NCBI GenBank assembly: GCA_015067835.1
Contig: SVLS01000011.1
Coordinates: 1-58,008, forward strand
Origin: Oscillospiraceae bacterium
GTDB taxonomy: Bacteria > Bacillota > Clostridia > Oscillospirales > Oscillospiraceae
Direction of reading: 5' to 3'
Length of the DNA stretch: 58,008 nucleotides
The position numbers were made by a program, and so were the translations under genes. The notes under the pieces are model-generated. The model was not told where the DNA came from. It saw only the letters and a program-made list of their open reading frames with translations, and did not search any database. Below are positions 23,913 to 30,127 of the stretch, one piece after another. Every line of letters starts with the position of its first letter. Position 1 is the stretch's first letter.

Positions 23913-24377
23913 ATGAGACGGATTTTTGCTGTCCTGTTGACTTTTGTCGTGCTGGTTTCCATGGTTACCCCTTGTTTTGCTGCAGAAAGCGAGGCCTCCG
24001 CTGTAGCCTCCCGTGCGGCCGCTGAAAGCGAAGCTTCTGCTGTTACACCACGTTATCTTTGCATTGCGTTAAATGCAGTTGATTTTTACATAGAGGAAGC
24101 AAGTACAAATACTGTCACAAGTGATGTCTATTGTCTTCTGTATGACAATTATGAAGTACAGATCGTTTGTGAATTGCAACGGTATAACAATTCCAAATGG
24201 AACACCATAAAAACCTGGACATCCTCCGGCATGCAAGAAGCCAGTTTGACCAAATCCTGGGTTGTCCCCGGCGGTTATAACTATCGCGCATACGCCACAT
24301 TCTATATTTATGACAATCAGGGTTTCCTGATGGAAACTGCAACAAACTACAATAGCGTATATGTCCCCTCTAATTAA
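23913..24377 (+). CDS. Small secreted protein with internal N-terminal duplication
   Basis: This 154-aa protein has a clear signal peptide (MRRIFAVLLTFVVLVSMVTPCFA, cut near residue 24). The block AAESEASAVASR is then repeated as AAESEASAVTPR. The mature part is a beta-rich domain (YLCIALNAVDFYIEEA, YEVQIVCELQRY, YNYRAYATFYIYDNQG). It is third in the sigma/anti-sigma unit, 63 bases after it. It may be the signal, the target or an exported product of that sigma system. No family is recognised. The ATG is set by GGGAGGTG six bases upstream. Confidence 0.75.
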   Translation: MRRIFAVLLTFVVLVSMVTPCFAAESEASAVASRAAAESEASAVTPRYLCIALNAVDFYIEEASTNTVTSDVYCLLYDNYEVQIVCELQRYNNSKWNTIKTWTSSGMQEASLTKSWVVPGGYNYRAYATFYIYDNQGFLMETATNYNSVYVPSN

Positions 24378-24550
24378 TCCATTACAAGCAATCACAAGAG
24401 TATGAATCCTGCCTAGATTCATTCCCTGTGAAACAACATGACGCTTAGTCAATCGGCAGGGTTATGCACATTCTTCAGATTGCCTTGCGCACTAAAAATA
24501 CTTTCAGTTGATCGTCTTTTGGATGCCAGGTGATTCTGACAATGTCCCGA

Positions 24551-24597
24551 AACGCCCTTTGATCTCCAACACATTGGAGATCAAGGGGTGTTTTTGC
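24551..24597 (+). terminator. Intrinsic terminator-like hairpin
   Basis: AACGCCCTTTGATCTCCAA and TTGGAGATCAAGGGGTGTT pair at 17 of 19 positions around a CACA loop and are followed by TTT. It lies 170 bases after the secreted protein gene. Bases 24378-24550 hold nothing else that I recognise. Confidence 0.7.
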
Positions 24598-24861
24598 CGA
24601 ATCTATTATATCAGTTAGGTCCTATATACTAATGCGTAGTATGGAGAGCAACAAAACGAACGCATATCCTAAAATATTCAAATAGCAAGACAGCTATGTA
24701 CATGTACAAGTACACCCGCAATTTTCTGCCCCGCCGTCGTATTGAAGGTAACGGGCAGTCTTCTTATCCCACTCAAAAGCGAACAAGAGTAACCTTGGAT
24801 AGTTTGTAAAAGATAGCAAAAATTTTCGCACTTCCGTATTGTTTTCTTGAAACTCAACTTT
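24598..24861. other. AT-rich gap upstream of the XRE gene, no gene called
   Basis: This gap holds a 12-bp palindrome TGTACATGTACA at 24697-24708. On the minus strand it holds a 65-codon frame (24678-24875) that begins inside the left arm of the inverted repeat and lacks a ribosome binding site. I see no convincing gene. It may be the left junction zone of the mobile element, but no attachment repeat was found. Confidence 0.3.
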
Positions 24862-24943
24862 AACCTCTCATACATTATAACAAATCAGTCGAAAGAAGGC
24901 TTCTGTTCCGGATTTTAACTGAAATTTTAATGTATGAGAGGTT
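24862..24943. promoter_or_regulatory. 15-bp inverted repeat overlapping the XRE gene's translation start region
   Basis: AACCTCTCATACATT (24862-24876) and AATGTATGAGAGGTT (24929-24943) are perfect reverse complements 52 bases apart. The right arm holds the GAGAGG ribosome binding site of the XRE gene. A TATAAT faces left just inside the left arm, and a TTTAAT faces right just inside the right arm. The layout suggests either paired operators for the XRE repressor at divergent promoters or an RNA hairpin that hides the ribosome binding site. Confidence 0.55.
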
Positions 24944-24949
24944 TTATAT

Positions 24950-25186
24950 ATGGAAAACACGATCAATTACGAAAAAACAAGAAAAATTTTGGAGGATAAT
25001 ATTATCCGTCTTATGATGGAGAAGAATCTGACAGCCCGGGCTTTGAGCATCAGAATTGAGAAAAACGAATGGTACATAACCCGTATGCTGAACGGAAAGA
25101 TCGATCCGTCCTTGCAGGTGATCTGTAAAATTGCAGAGGTATTGCGCGTGTCCGTAGCAGAGCTTTTCACGAAAAAAGAGGGTTAA
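24950..25186 (+). CDS. XRE-family helix-turn-helix regulator
   Basis: This 78-aa protein is a single HTH_3/XRE domain: an IIRLMMEKNLTARALSIRIEKNEWYITRMLNGKIDPSLQVICKIAEVLRVSVAELF pattern in residues 17-72. Small stand-alone XRE proteins control mobile elements and usually repress their own promoter. The inverted repeat at 24862-24943 is a candidate operator. It is the leftmost gene that plausibly belongs to the element ending at tRNA-Gln. Confidence 0.88.
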   Translation: MENTINYEKTRKILEDNIIRLMMEKNLTARALSIRIEKNEWYITRMLNGKIDPSLQVICKIAEVLRVSVAELFTKKEG

Positions 25187-25228
25187 AAAAGTTATGGGAC
25201 CTGTCAGGTCCCACTTTGCTAAAACCTA

Positions 25229-25258
25229 TTGCAATGAGCAAAAGCACTATGCTATACT
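25229..25258 (+). promoter_or_regulatory. Promoter of the micro-ORF region
   Basis: TTGCAA (25229-25234) and TATACT (25253-25258) are 18 bp apart. A GGGACCT/AGGTCCC hairpin at 25196-25212, just after the XRE gene, may end the preceding transcript. Confidence 0.5.
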
Positions 25259-25297
25259 GACTACACCAAGCTTATATTTACGAAGGAGGAATTTAAA

Positions 25298-25459
25298 ATG
25301 ACAAACGAAAAGTGCCGTTCCAAAAGAAGGTGTTTGCCTTCCTTGTTGCAAGGGTCAAGCCCCCTTGTAAGGATTGCAGAGTATGGAAAACGAACGAAGA
25401 AATATTCTGCTGACATAAAGCTTTCCTACAGTGAAAGCAACGAGGAAACGCATAGCTAG
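25298..25459 (+). CDS. Small basic protein, unknown function
   Basis: This 53-aa frame starts with ATG at 25298 behind a strong AGGAGGAATTTAAA site. Its N-terminus (MTNEKCRSKRRC) is basic. Its stop codon falls in the first bases of a terminator (25458-25489), so the transcript encodes only this peptide. The coding region contains an RNA hairpin (CAAGGG/CCCTTG, 25357-25375). It could be a leader peptide or a small regulator of the element. No family is recognised. Confidence 0.5.
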   Translation: MTNEKCRSKRRCLPSLLQGSSPLVRIAEYGKRTKKYSADIKLSYSESNEETHS

Positions 25460-25489
25460 CACCCATCCAGGGACGGATGGGTGCTTTTT
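25458..25489 (+). terminator. Intrinsic terminator
   Basis: AGCACCCATCC and GGATGGGTGCT form an 11-bp perfect stem with a 6-nt loop and TTTT after it. Confidence 0.9.
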
Positions 25490-25570
25490 CGTTTGTTGTC
25501 TTCTAATCTTGTTTTTGTTCTCCCAGTGGGAGTCAAAATATATTTTTATATTTATGAAGGAGGAATTCAA

Positions 25571-25615
25571 ATGAAGAACTATGAGAAATGGGAAATGCGA
25601 AACAATGTAACCTAA
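25571..25615 (+). CDS. 14-codon micro-ORF with strong ribosome binding site
   Basis: The ATG at 25571 follows GAAGGAGGAATTCAA, nearly the same leader as that of the 53-aa gene (a TTATATTTA..GAAGGAGGAATT block occurs at both). It ends after MKNYEKWEMRNNVT. It overlaps a longer frame starting at 25588 in another phase, so it may be a leader peptide coupled to that frame. Confidence 0.35.
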   Translation: MKNYEKWEMRNNVT

Positions 25616-25767
25616 AGGAATTGGTTACAGCAATGCAATTCGCACGGGAGGCAGAAAATGTTGGTGATCGTGCGATATACAGCAGAGTCCCAGGCTGCTG
25701 TGAACGAAAATGGGCGGCAGATAGAGCCGTAACAGATCACGGTGATCTGACTGTCAAAAATCCGTAA
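25588..25767 (+). CDS. 59-codon frame overlapping the micro-ORF, unknown
   Basis: The frame starts at ATG 25588 inside the 14-codon micro-ORF and runs to TAA at 25767. Its product has a helical N-terminus (LKELVTAMQFAREAENVGDRAIYSRV). It has no ribosome binding site of its own, and translation would depend on the overlapping micro-ORF. It could instead be the remains of a frameshifted small gene. Confidence 0.3.
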   Translation: MGNAKQCNLKELVTAMQFAREAENVGDRAIYSRVPGCCERKWAADRAVTDHGDLTVKNP

Positions 25768-25895
25768 CCGGTGGACGGAAAAGTTGTTGACGAAAATGTA
25801 TTTCCACCGGAGCAAGGGTATCTGCCGAAGTTCGTGACGAAAATCAATGAGATGCCCACGACGTTTGTGAGTTTAGTCGTTAAACGAAACTGCTC

Positions 25896-25914
25896 AGACG
25901 GTCCGCGACCGTCT
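25896..25914. repeat. AGACGGTC/GACCGTCT hairpin
   Basis: An 8-bp perfect stem with a 3-nt loop lies in non-coding DNA between the micro-ORFs and the palindrome region. It has no T-tract of note, and its role is unknown. Confidence 0.4.
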
Positions 25915-26050
25915 CCTTTAGTAACGGATGATTAAATCGGCAAAAGTGAGTGGCGAGAGATTTTGGCACAAATTAAGGTTCAGAAAACGAAGGAATACTG
26001 TATGTATTTCGAGTTTGATGAACCGAGAAGTTGGGTCAAAAGATCCGCCA

Positions 26051-26156
26051 ATAACCGCAGACGATTTGATCAGCGGTTATGTTAAGGGAATTTCGCGCAG
26101 CGAATTGTTTCCGGGATTTTATCGTTGCTTCGCAGAATGAAAATCCCCGCTGATCA
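26051..26156. repeat. Alternative long hairpins sharing a GCGGTTAT arm
   Basis: ATAACCGC (26051-26058) can pair with GCGGTTAT (26073-26080). The overlapping TGATCAGCGG (26067-26076) pairs perfectly with CCGCTGATCA (26147-26156), with inner support from GGGAATTT/AAAATCCC. The two folds exclude each other. The DNA from 25915 to 26345 otherwise has only short frames on both strands and no recognised gene; it may be gene remains. Confidence 0.5.
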
Positions 26157-26412
26157 GGTCCTTCGTACCTGAACCGGATCACCGGCATTCGGCGCAGCGT
26201 TGCAGAGATGCGATTGACCATCGTTAATCTGCCCCCTTGGATGCAAGGGGATACGCTCGGCAAGTCGGAGATGATGATCCTTTCAAAATCTCTGATGAAG
26301 CCAAGTACTAACCTCTGTTCCCAATCGAATATAGCCGCACTACTTTCTCTTCGATATGACAAATGATTCTCTCTTTGAAATGAATATGACCTTCCTTTCG
26401 AAATGAGGATTT

Positions 26413-26522
26413 GCACCTGCGTGATAAAGCCATTCGGCTCTCTGCAAGTTGTCATTCGCCTTGGTGAATGACAAGCTGCAGGAAGCCGAATAGGACAAGC
26501 ACAGACTTCCGAAAGCAGGTGC
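26413..26522. repeat. 110-nt compound hairpin within the repeat array
   Basis: The outer arms are GCACCTGC (26413) and GCAGGTGC (26515-26522). The middle arms are ATTCGGCT (26432) and AGCCGAAT (26484). The inner arms, 26442-26457 and 26466-26481, pair with two mismatches. Confidence 0.7.
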
Positions 26523-26590
26523 CAGAACTGTCCTTTTGAAATGATAAATGACTGTCACTTCGAAATGATTTATGACTCTCTTTTCGAGAG

Positions 26591-26634
26591 CCGAGCCGTT
26601 TCTATCGGACGGAAGTCAGATAGAAACGGCTCGG
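26591..26634. repeat. Perfect 16-bp inverted repeat within the array
   Basis: CCGAGCCGTTTCTATC (26591-26606) and GATAGAAACGGCTCGG (26619-26634) pair without mismatch around a 12-nt loop. Confidence 0.75.
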
Positions 26635-26659
26635 AGACGAGGTCGGAGAGCCGTGATTA

Positions 26660-26747
26660 GCAGGGCATAATTCCCCGCGTCAAAATGGAATCAGTAAGAA
26701 ACGAGAGTAGATCTACCCCTTTTGACAGTGGGTGAATTATGCCCTGC
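26660..26747. repeat. 88-nt hairpin with 14-bp outer and 7-bp inner stems
   Basis: GCAGGGCATAATTC (26660-26673) pairs perfectly with GAATTATGCCCTGC (26734-26747). Inside it GTCAAAA (26679) pairs with TTTTGAC (26720). A purine-rich loop holds AGATCT. Confidence 0.75.
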
Positions 26748-27153
26748 GGACAATCTTTTTGAAATGATAAATGATTATCCCTTCGAAATGAGTAATTTTG
26801 AAATGACCTATCTTTGAAATGATATATGACTGTCTCTTCGAAAGGAGCGACAGCGCCCTCAATCGTTTTGAAATGATCTATGTACTATCCCTTTGAAATG
26901 ACAAATGACTATCCTTTCGAAATGAGCAATGCAGTTCTGTGTTCTTTTCGATATGATATATGACTGTCGTTTCGAAATGACCGCGCAAAATTTTCGTACA
27001 CAAAACCATTTTCGTCAACAATTTGGAGTCAAATCCTCGTGACGAAAATGCCCATGAAATCTCTATTTTCGTACAGAGATTTTTTCGCAGCGCTTGACCC
27101 TGGCAAGGGCTGCGTGAAAATAAAAAATCTATATTACAAAAGGAGGACTGCTT

Positions 27154-28182
27154 ATGAGTCATAAGCACCCCGACCTCGCAAGGGTCTACGCACCGCCCGG
27201 TGCAAACACTACAATTCCGGAGAATCTTCCCCCTCCCGGGGCGATGAATCCGGGACTCTACAAGAACCTGTGCCAGCAGGTTACGTCCATTTACAAGCAC
27301 TGTAATGAGAAGAGCCATGCTTCGAGAAAGCGGAACTATGAAGCCACAAAGAGATTCTGTAGGTTCTTAGCTGACAATTATCGTCTTGAGAAATTCAGGA
27401 ATGTGGAAGATCGGCATTTCCGAGCCTATGTTAAGTATCTGAAGGAATCCGGTTACTCGCCCAATACCATCCAATCGGATCTGTCCGGTATCCGCTTTTT
27501 CATCAGGCTGTCCGGAAGCAAAAACGAAGTATCTCTCAACAAACGCATGGATTTGCCTAGGAGAGAAGCTGGCTCAGAGAATCGCGCATGGCTTCCCGAA
27601 GAAAAGGAAAAGGCAAAAGCGATTGCTGAAAGAATGGGACGTAACGATGTGGTGACTGCCATTGACTTCATTGATGCTTTTGGATTGAGACTGGAAGAAA
27701 TGTGTGTAACAAAAGTCGAATATCTAATGTCAGCACTGAAAACAGGCCAGTTTGTCGTTCCCAAAGGCAAAGGTGGACAAAGACGCGCTATTCTGCTCAA
27801 TCCGTCGCAAAGAGCATTGATTGCCAGATATTTGGATTATGCCAAGACCATGGGTTTACAGCCCGGTGATTATCTGATCTCGGACAGCGAAAAAAATGGT
27901 GTGAAGATTGAAATCAAATCTCTGCAGAATTGGATGAGCCACAACAGAGAGAAGTTTATGGTCAAGGATCGTGACAAGATCGTGGAAAATGGAAAGAAGA
28001 AAAGACACGCCACCATCTCCTGGCACGGACTGCGCCACAGCTACGCACAGAAGACCTATGCAGAGGCATTGAAAGTGAAACCCAGGCAAGCGGAAAAGAT
28101 CGTTAGCGAAAATCTCGGACACCACAGAACAAAGGTGACGAGAATTTACTTGGCAGAAGCAAAGACCAAGAAAGCCAAGTAA
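27154..28182 (+). CDS. Tyrosine recombinase, integrase-domain type
   Basis: This 342-aa protein has an N-terminal SAM-like core-binding domain (about 35-125) and a catalytic domain. The active-site set is complete: R179 (FGLRLEEM), a lysine at 204 or 207 (PKGKGG), H291 and R294 (WHGLRHSYA), a histidine in LGHH (323/324) and nucleophile Y332 (RIYLAEA). It belongs with integrase-domain proteins of the XerC/D superfamily and differs clearly from the Tn916-type integrase further right. The ATG follows AAAGGAGG. It directly follows the array of palindromes and GACGAAAAT sites, which makes those its most likely substrates. A CGCAGC/GCTGCG hairpin at 27086-27116 lies in its leader. Confidence 0.85.
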   Translation: MSHKHPDLARVYAPPGANTTIPENLPPPGAMNPGLYKNLCQQVTSIYKHCNEKSHASRKRNYEATKRFCRFLADNYRLEKFRNVEDRHFRAYVKYLKESGYSPNTIQSDLSGIRFFIRLSGSKNEVSLNKRMDLPRREAGSENRAWLPEEKEKAKAIAERMGRNDVVTAIDFIDAFGLRLEEMCVTKVEYLMSALKTGQFVVPKGKGGQRRAILLNPSQRALIARYLDYAKTMGLQPGDYLISDSEKNGVKIEIKSLQNWMSHNREKFMVKDRDKIVENGKKKRHATISWHGLRHSYAQKTYAEALKVKPRQAEKIVSENLGHHRTKVTRIYLAEAKTKKAK

Positions 28183-28315
28183 TCCCCCAGCATTTTATAT
28201 TTATGAAGGTGTTTTTTAAATTGAAACTTATGTTCCGTTAGGAACTGATATATAAGGAAACCAGGGACTAAAACAAGGGCGGTGGCATCTGTCACCGCCT
28301 GTAAGGAGAATATTT

Positions 28316-28369
28316 ATGAAACATTTTAGACTGCCTACCTCCGGCAGAAACGGAGGTAAGAACATTTAG
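28316..28369 (+). CDS. 17-aa leader peptide 1 of the xis operon
   Basis: The frame MKHFRLPTSGRNGGKNI begins at 28316 behind AAGGAG. It contains a hairpin ACCTCCG/CGGAGGT (28337-28357) whose ACCTCC arm could also pair with the AGGAGGT ribosome binding site of the next frame (28368-28374). A GGCGGTG/CACCGCC hairpin at 28279-28300 precedes it. It probably serves to regulate the genes behind it rather than to make a product. Confidence 0.45.
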   Translation: MKHFRLPTSGRNGGKNI

Positions 28370-28382
28370 GAGGTAACTATCT

Positions 28383-28463
28383 ATGACGGATAGAATCGTA
28401 TTAATAGTCGACGAAGCCGCAGAGGCTACCTCCTTGTTGTTGTATACGGCAAGGAGGACGTAG
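28383..28463 (+). CDS. 26-aa leader peptide 2, coupled to xis
   Basis: The frame starts at 28383 behind AGGAGGT and ends with TAG at 28461-28463, one base before the xis ATG at 28465. Its last third (TSLLLYTARRT) lies over the hairpin that hides the xis ribosome binding site. Translation of this peptide would open that hairpin. Confidence 0.5.
   Translation: MTDRIVLIVDEAAEATSLLLYTARRT
28429..28457 (+). promoter_or_regulatory. Hairpin sequestering the xis ribosome binding site
   Basis: CCTCCTTG (28429-28436) pairs perfectly with CAAGGAGG (28450-28457), and the right arm is the xis ribosome binding site. Both arms lie inside leader peptide 2. Confidence 0.6.
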
Positions 28464-28464
28464 T

Positions 28465-28653
28465 ATGACCCTACAAGAGAAACTGCAAAAATATCCCCCT
28501 GTCCTTTCTGTGAAGGACCTGGAAGAAATCCTGCGAGTCAGCCATAACACGGCATATGCCTTAGTGCGCTCCGGACAGATCCACAGTGTTCGCGCCGGTA
28601 GAAGCTACCGCATTCCCATCAATGCGGTCGTTGACTACCTGAAAAAGAACTAA
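28465..28653 (+). CDS. xis: Excisionase-family DNA-binding protein
   Basis: This 62-aa protein has the winged-helix layout of MerR/excisionase-type domains: VLSVKDLEEILRVSHNTAYALVRSGQIHSVRAGRSYRIPINAVVDYLKK. Proteins of this kind direct the neighbouring integrase towards excision. The gene is one base from leader peptide 2 and 75 bases before the integrase gene, the standard xis-int order of Tn916-type and related elements. Its ribosome binding site lies in the hairpin at 28429-28457. Confidence 0.85.
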   Translation: MTLQEKLQKYPPVLSVKDLEEILRVSHNTAYALVRSGQIHSVRAGRSYRIPINAVVDYLKKN

Positions 28654-28658
28654 ATTCA

Positions 28659-28687
28659 TTGCGGACAGGCCGCATTCATGGTATAAT
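28659..28687 (+). promoter_or_regulatory. Promoter of the integrase gene
   Basis: TTGCGG (28659-28664) and TATAAT (28682-28687) are 17 bp apart. A TGCGG/CCGCA dyad spans the -35 element and spacer and may be bound by the excisionase. Confidence 0.65.
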
Positions 28688-28728
28688 ATTGGTGTACCTG
28701 CTATGCGGCAACGAAAGGAGTAATATTT

Positions 28729-29946
28729 ATGCCGCAAAGCAAAAATAAGAAAAACAATAAAGCAGCTTCTGGAATGGGCAACATCCGCAAGAAGACCGTC
28801 CGCAAAGGCGACAAGCAATACGAATACTGGGAAGCCAGATATACCGTCGGTTTTGATCCCGGCACTGGAAAACAGGTTCAGAAATCCGTCAGCGGTAAGA
28901 CACAGAAAGAAGTGGCACAGAAGCTGAAAGCTGCCACTGCCGCTTTGGACGATGGAACCTACATCGCACCGAACAAGATGACCGTTGCCCAATGGCTGGA
29001 CATTTGGCAGGCCAACTACCTCAAAGGAGTGAAGCCGTCCACCGTAAGTTCCTACCAGGCAACCATCAAGAACCACATCAAGCCGAATATCGGAGCCATC
29101 CGATTGGATGCCCTCACAACCCACGATATTCAAGAGTTCTACAACAAGAGATTCGAGGGCGACGGAAACAGACCGCCTCTTTCCGCCAAGACCATCAAGA
29201 ATATCCACGGTGTTCTTCACAAAGCACTTCAACAGGCTATGCTTAACAATTACATCCGTACCAATCCCTCGAACCCCTGCATTCTGCCGAGAGTGACGAA
29301 GAAGAAAATTAAGCCGCTTAATGAACACCAGATTGCCGACTTTCTCAAAGGCATCAAGGGAAACAAATATGAGAAGATGTTTTTGGTTGCTCTGTTTACC
29401 GGCATCCGGGAAGGCGAGGTCTGCGGTCTGCAGTGGGAGTGTGTGGACTTTACTGACGGTACGATTCTCATTGACAAGCAGCTACAGAGCCTCAGAAGCG
29501 GTGTCCGTGGTGACAAGGAGAAGTACGCACTGGTTCCCACCAAGAATGGTAAAGAAAGAACAATTACCGCTGCCCCTTATGTCATGGATATTTTGTGGAA
29601 GGTGAAGAAAGAGCAAGACCTCAACCGAAAAAACAACAGCGATCTGTTTCAAGAAAATGGTCTCGTTTTCACAGATGAGTTTGGCACCCGCATCACACCC
29701 CAAGCTCTGTACCGGGCATTCAAACTTGTGGTATGTGAACTGGGGATGCCCACCGTGAGATTTCACGATCTTCGCCATTCCTACGCTGTTATTTCTCTGA
29801 AATCCGGTGATGATGTAAAGACTGTCCAGGAAAATTTAGGCCATGCAACCGCCGCTTTTACCTTGGATGTGTACGGTCATGTGACGGAAAAGATGAAAAA
29901 AGACAGTGCAAACCGCATGGAAGCATTTATAAAATCTGTGAGCTGA
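28729..29946 (+). CDS. int: Tn916-type tyrosine integrase
   Basis: This 405-aa protein has an N-terminal arm-binding domain (about 15-80, YEYWEARYTVGFDPGTGKQVQKSVSGKTQKEV), a core-binding domain (about 85-180) and a catalytic domain. The catalytic residues are R227 (FTGIREGE), K272 (PTKNGKER), H346 and R349 (FHDLRHS), H372 (LGH) and Y382 (DVYGHV). It is full length and intact. It ends about 100 bp from the 3' end of tRNA-Gln, the usual position of the integrase at the attR side of an element that uses a tRNA as attachment site. The ATG follows AAAGGAG. Confidence 0.92.
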   Translation: MPQSKNKKNNKAASGMGNIRKKTVRKGDKQYEYWEARYTVGFDPGTGKQVQKSVSGKTQKEVAQKLKAATAALDDGTYIAPNKMTVAQWLDIWQANYLKGVKPSTVSSYQATIKNHIKPNIGAIRLDALTTHDIQEFYNKRFEGDGNRPPLSAKTIKNIHGVLHKALQQAMLNNYIRTNPSNPCILPRVTKKKIKPLNEHQIADFLKGIKGNKYEKMFLVALFTGIREGEVCGLQWECVDFTDGTILIDKQLQSLRSGVRGDKEKYALVPTKNGKERTITAAPYVMDILWKVKKEQDLNRKNNSDLFQENGLVFTDEFGTRITPQALYRAFKLVVCELGMPTVRFHDLRHSYAVISLKSGDDVKTVQENLGHATAAFTLDVYGHVTEKMKKDSANRMEAFIKSVS

Positions 29947-29962
29947 TAAGGGAAAATAAAAA

Positions 29963-30044
29963 ACCGCCTTTGAAATTCAGAACATTCTGAACCTCAAAAG
30001 CGGAGAGAATAAAAAGAAACCCCTGGATTCGGAAGAATCCAGGG
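29963..30044 (-). terminator. Two hairpins between integrase and tRNA-Gln
   Basis: CCGC..TTTGA (29964) pairs with TCAAAAGCGG (30003) around a TTCAGAA/TTCTGAA inner stem. CCCTGGATTC (30021-30030) pairs with GAATCCAGGG (30035-30044). Both have T-rich DNA on the minus-strand exit side, so the second terminates tRNA-Gln and the first may back it up. On the plus strand they could also stop int transcripts weakly. Confidence 0.7.
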
Positions 30045-30053
30045 TGAATCTAA

Positions 30054-30127
30054 TGGCAGAGGATGAGGGATTCGAACCCCCGCAAACGGAGTCAGAGTCC
30101 GGTGTGCTACCGTTACACAAATCCTCT
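30054..30127 (-). tRNA. tRNA-Gln(CTG)
   Basis: This 74-nt tRNA includes an encoded CCA. The acceptor stem is AGAGGAT/ATCCTCT, and the T arm carries GGTTCGAATCC. The anticodon loop CTCTGAC gives anticodon CTG. Its 3' end faces the integrase gene, so it is the probable attachment site of the element to the left. A promoter was not assigned. Confidence 0.92.

Larger units (their letters stand above)
26350..26980 (+). repeat. Iteron-like array of about 15 direct TTYGAAATGA repeats
   Basis: The 10-mer TTTGAAATGA or TTCGAAATGA (some with GATATGA) occurs in one orientation at about 26350, 26374, 26397, 26535, 26559, 26757, 26782, 26797, 26813, 26837, 26867, 26892, 26916, 26947 and 26971. Most neighbours are 22-26 bp apart, and T and C variants tend to alternate. 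Groups of repeats are separated by the large hairpins at 26413-26522, 26591-26634 and 26660-26747. No convincing gene overlaps. Helically phased direct repeats of this kind bind initiator or regulator proteins. Confidence 0.75.
25784..27074. repeat. Six GACGAAAAT-core sites flanking the palindrome region
   Basis: TTGTTGACGAAAATG at 25784-25798 is the exact reverse complement of CATTTTCGTCAACAA at 27007-27021. TCGTGACGAAAAT occurs in direct orientation at 25832-25844 and 27037-27049. ATTTTCGTAC occurs at 26990-26999 and 27065-27074. The sites bracket 1.2 kb of non-coding palindromic DNA directly upstream of a tyrosine recombinase gene. They could be its binding or crossover sites. Confidence 0.6.

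Noticed and set aside
24678..24875. Minus-strand 65-codon frame upstream of the XRE gene
   Set aside because: It starts at a -10-like box with no leader or ribosome binding site. It could be leaderless, but nothing in its sequence supports a gene.
26036..26455. Minus-strand frame of 139 codons over the palindrome region (and similar frames 26340-26558, 26878-27318)
   Set aside because: The frames run through hairpins and direct repeats, have no ribosome binding site and no recognisable domain. The repetitive peptide pattern is a by-product of the DNA repeat.
26350..26980. CRISPR array
   Set aside because: Repeats are only about 10 bp with 4-16 bp between them in clusters, spacers are not unique sequences of constant length, and no cas gene is present.
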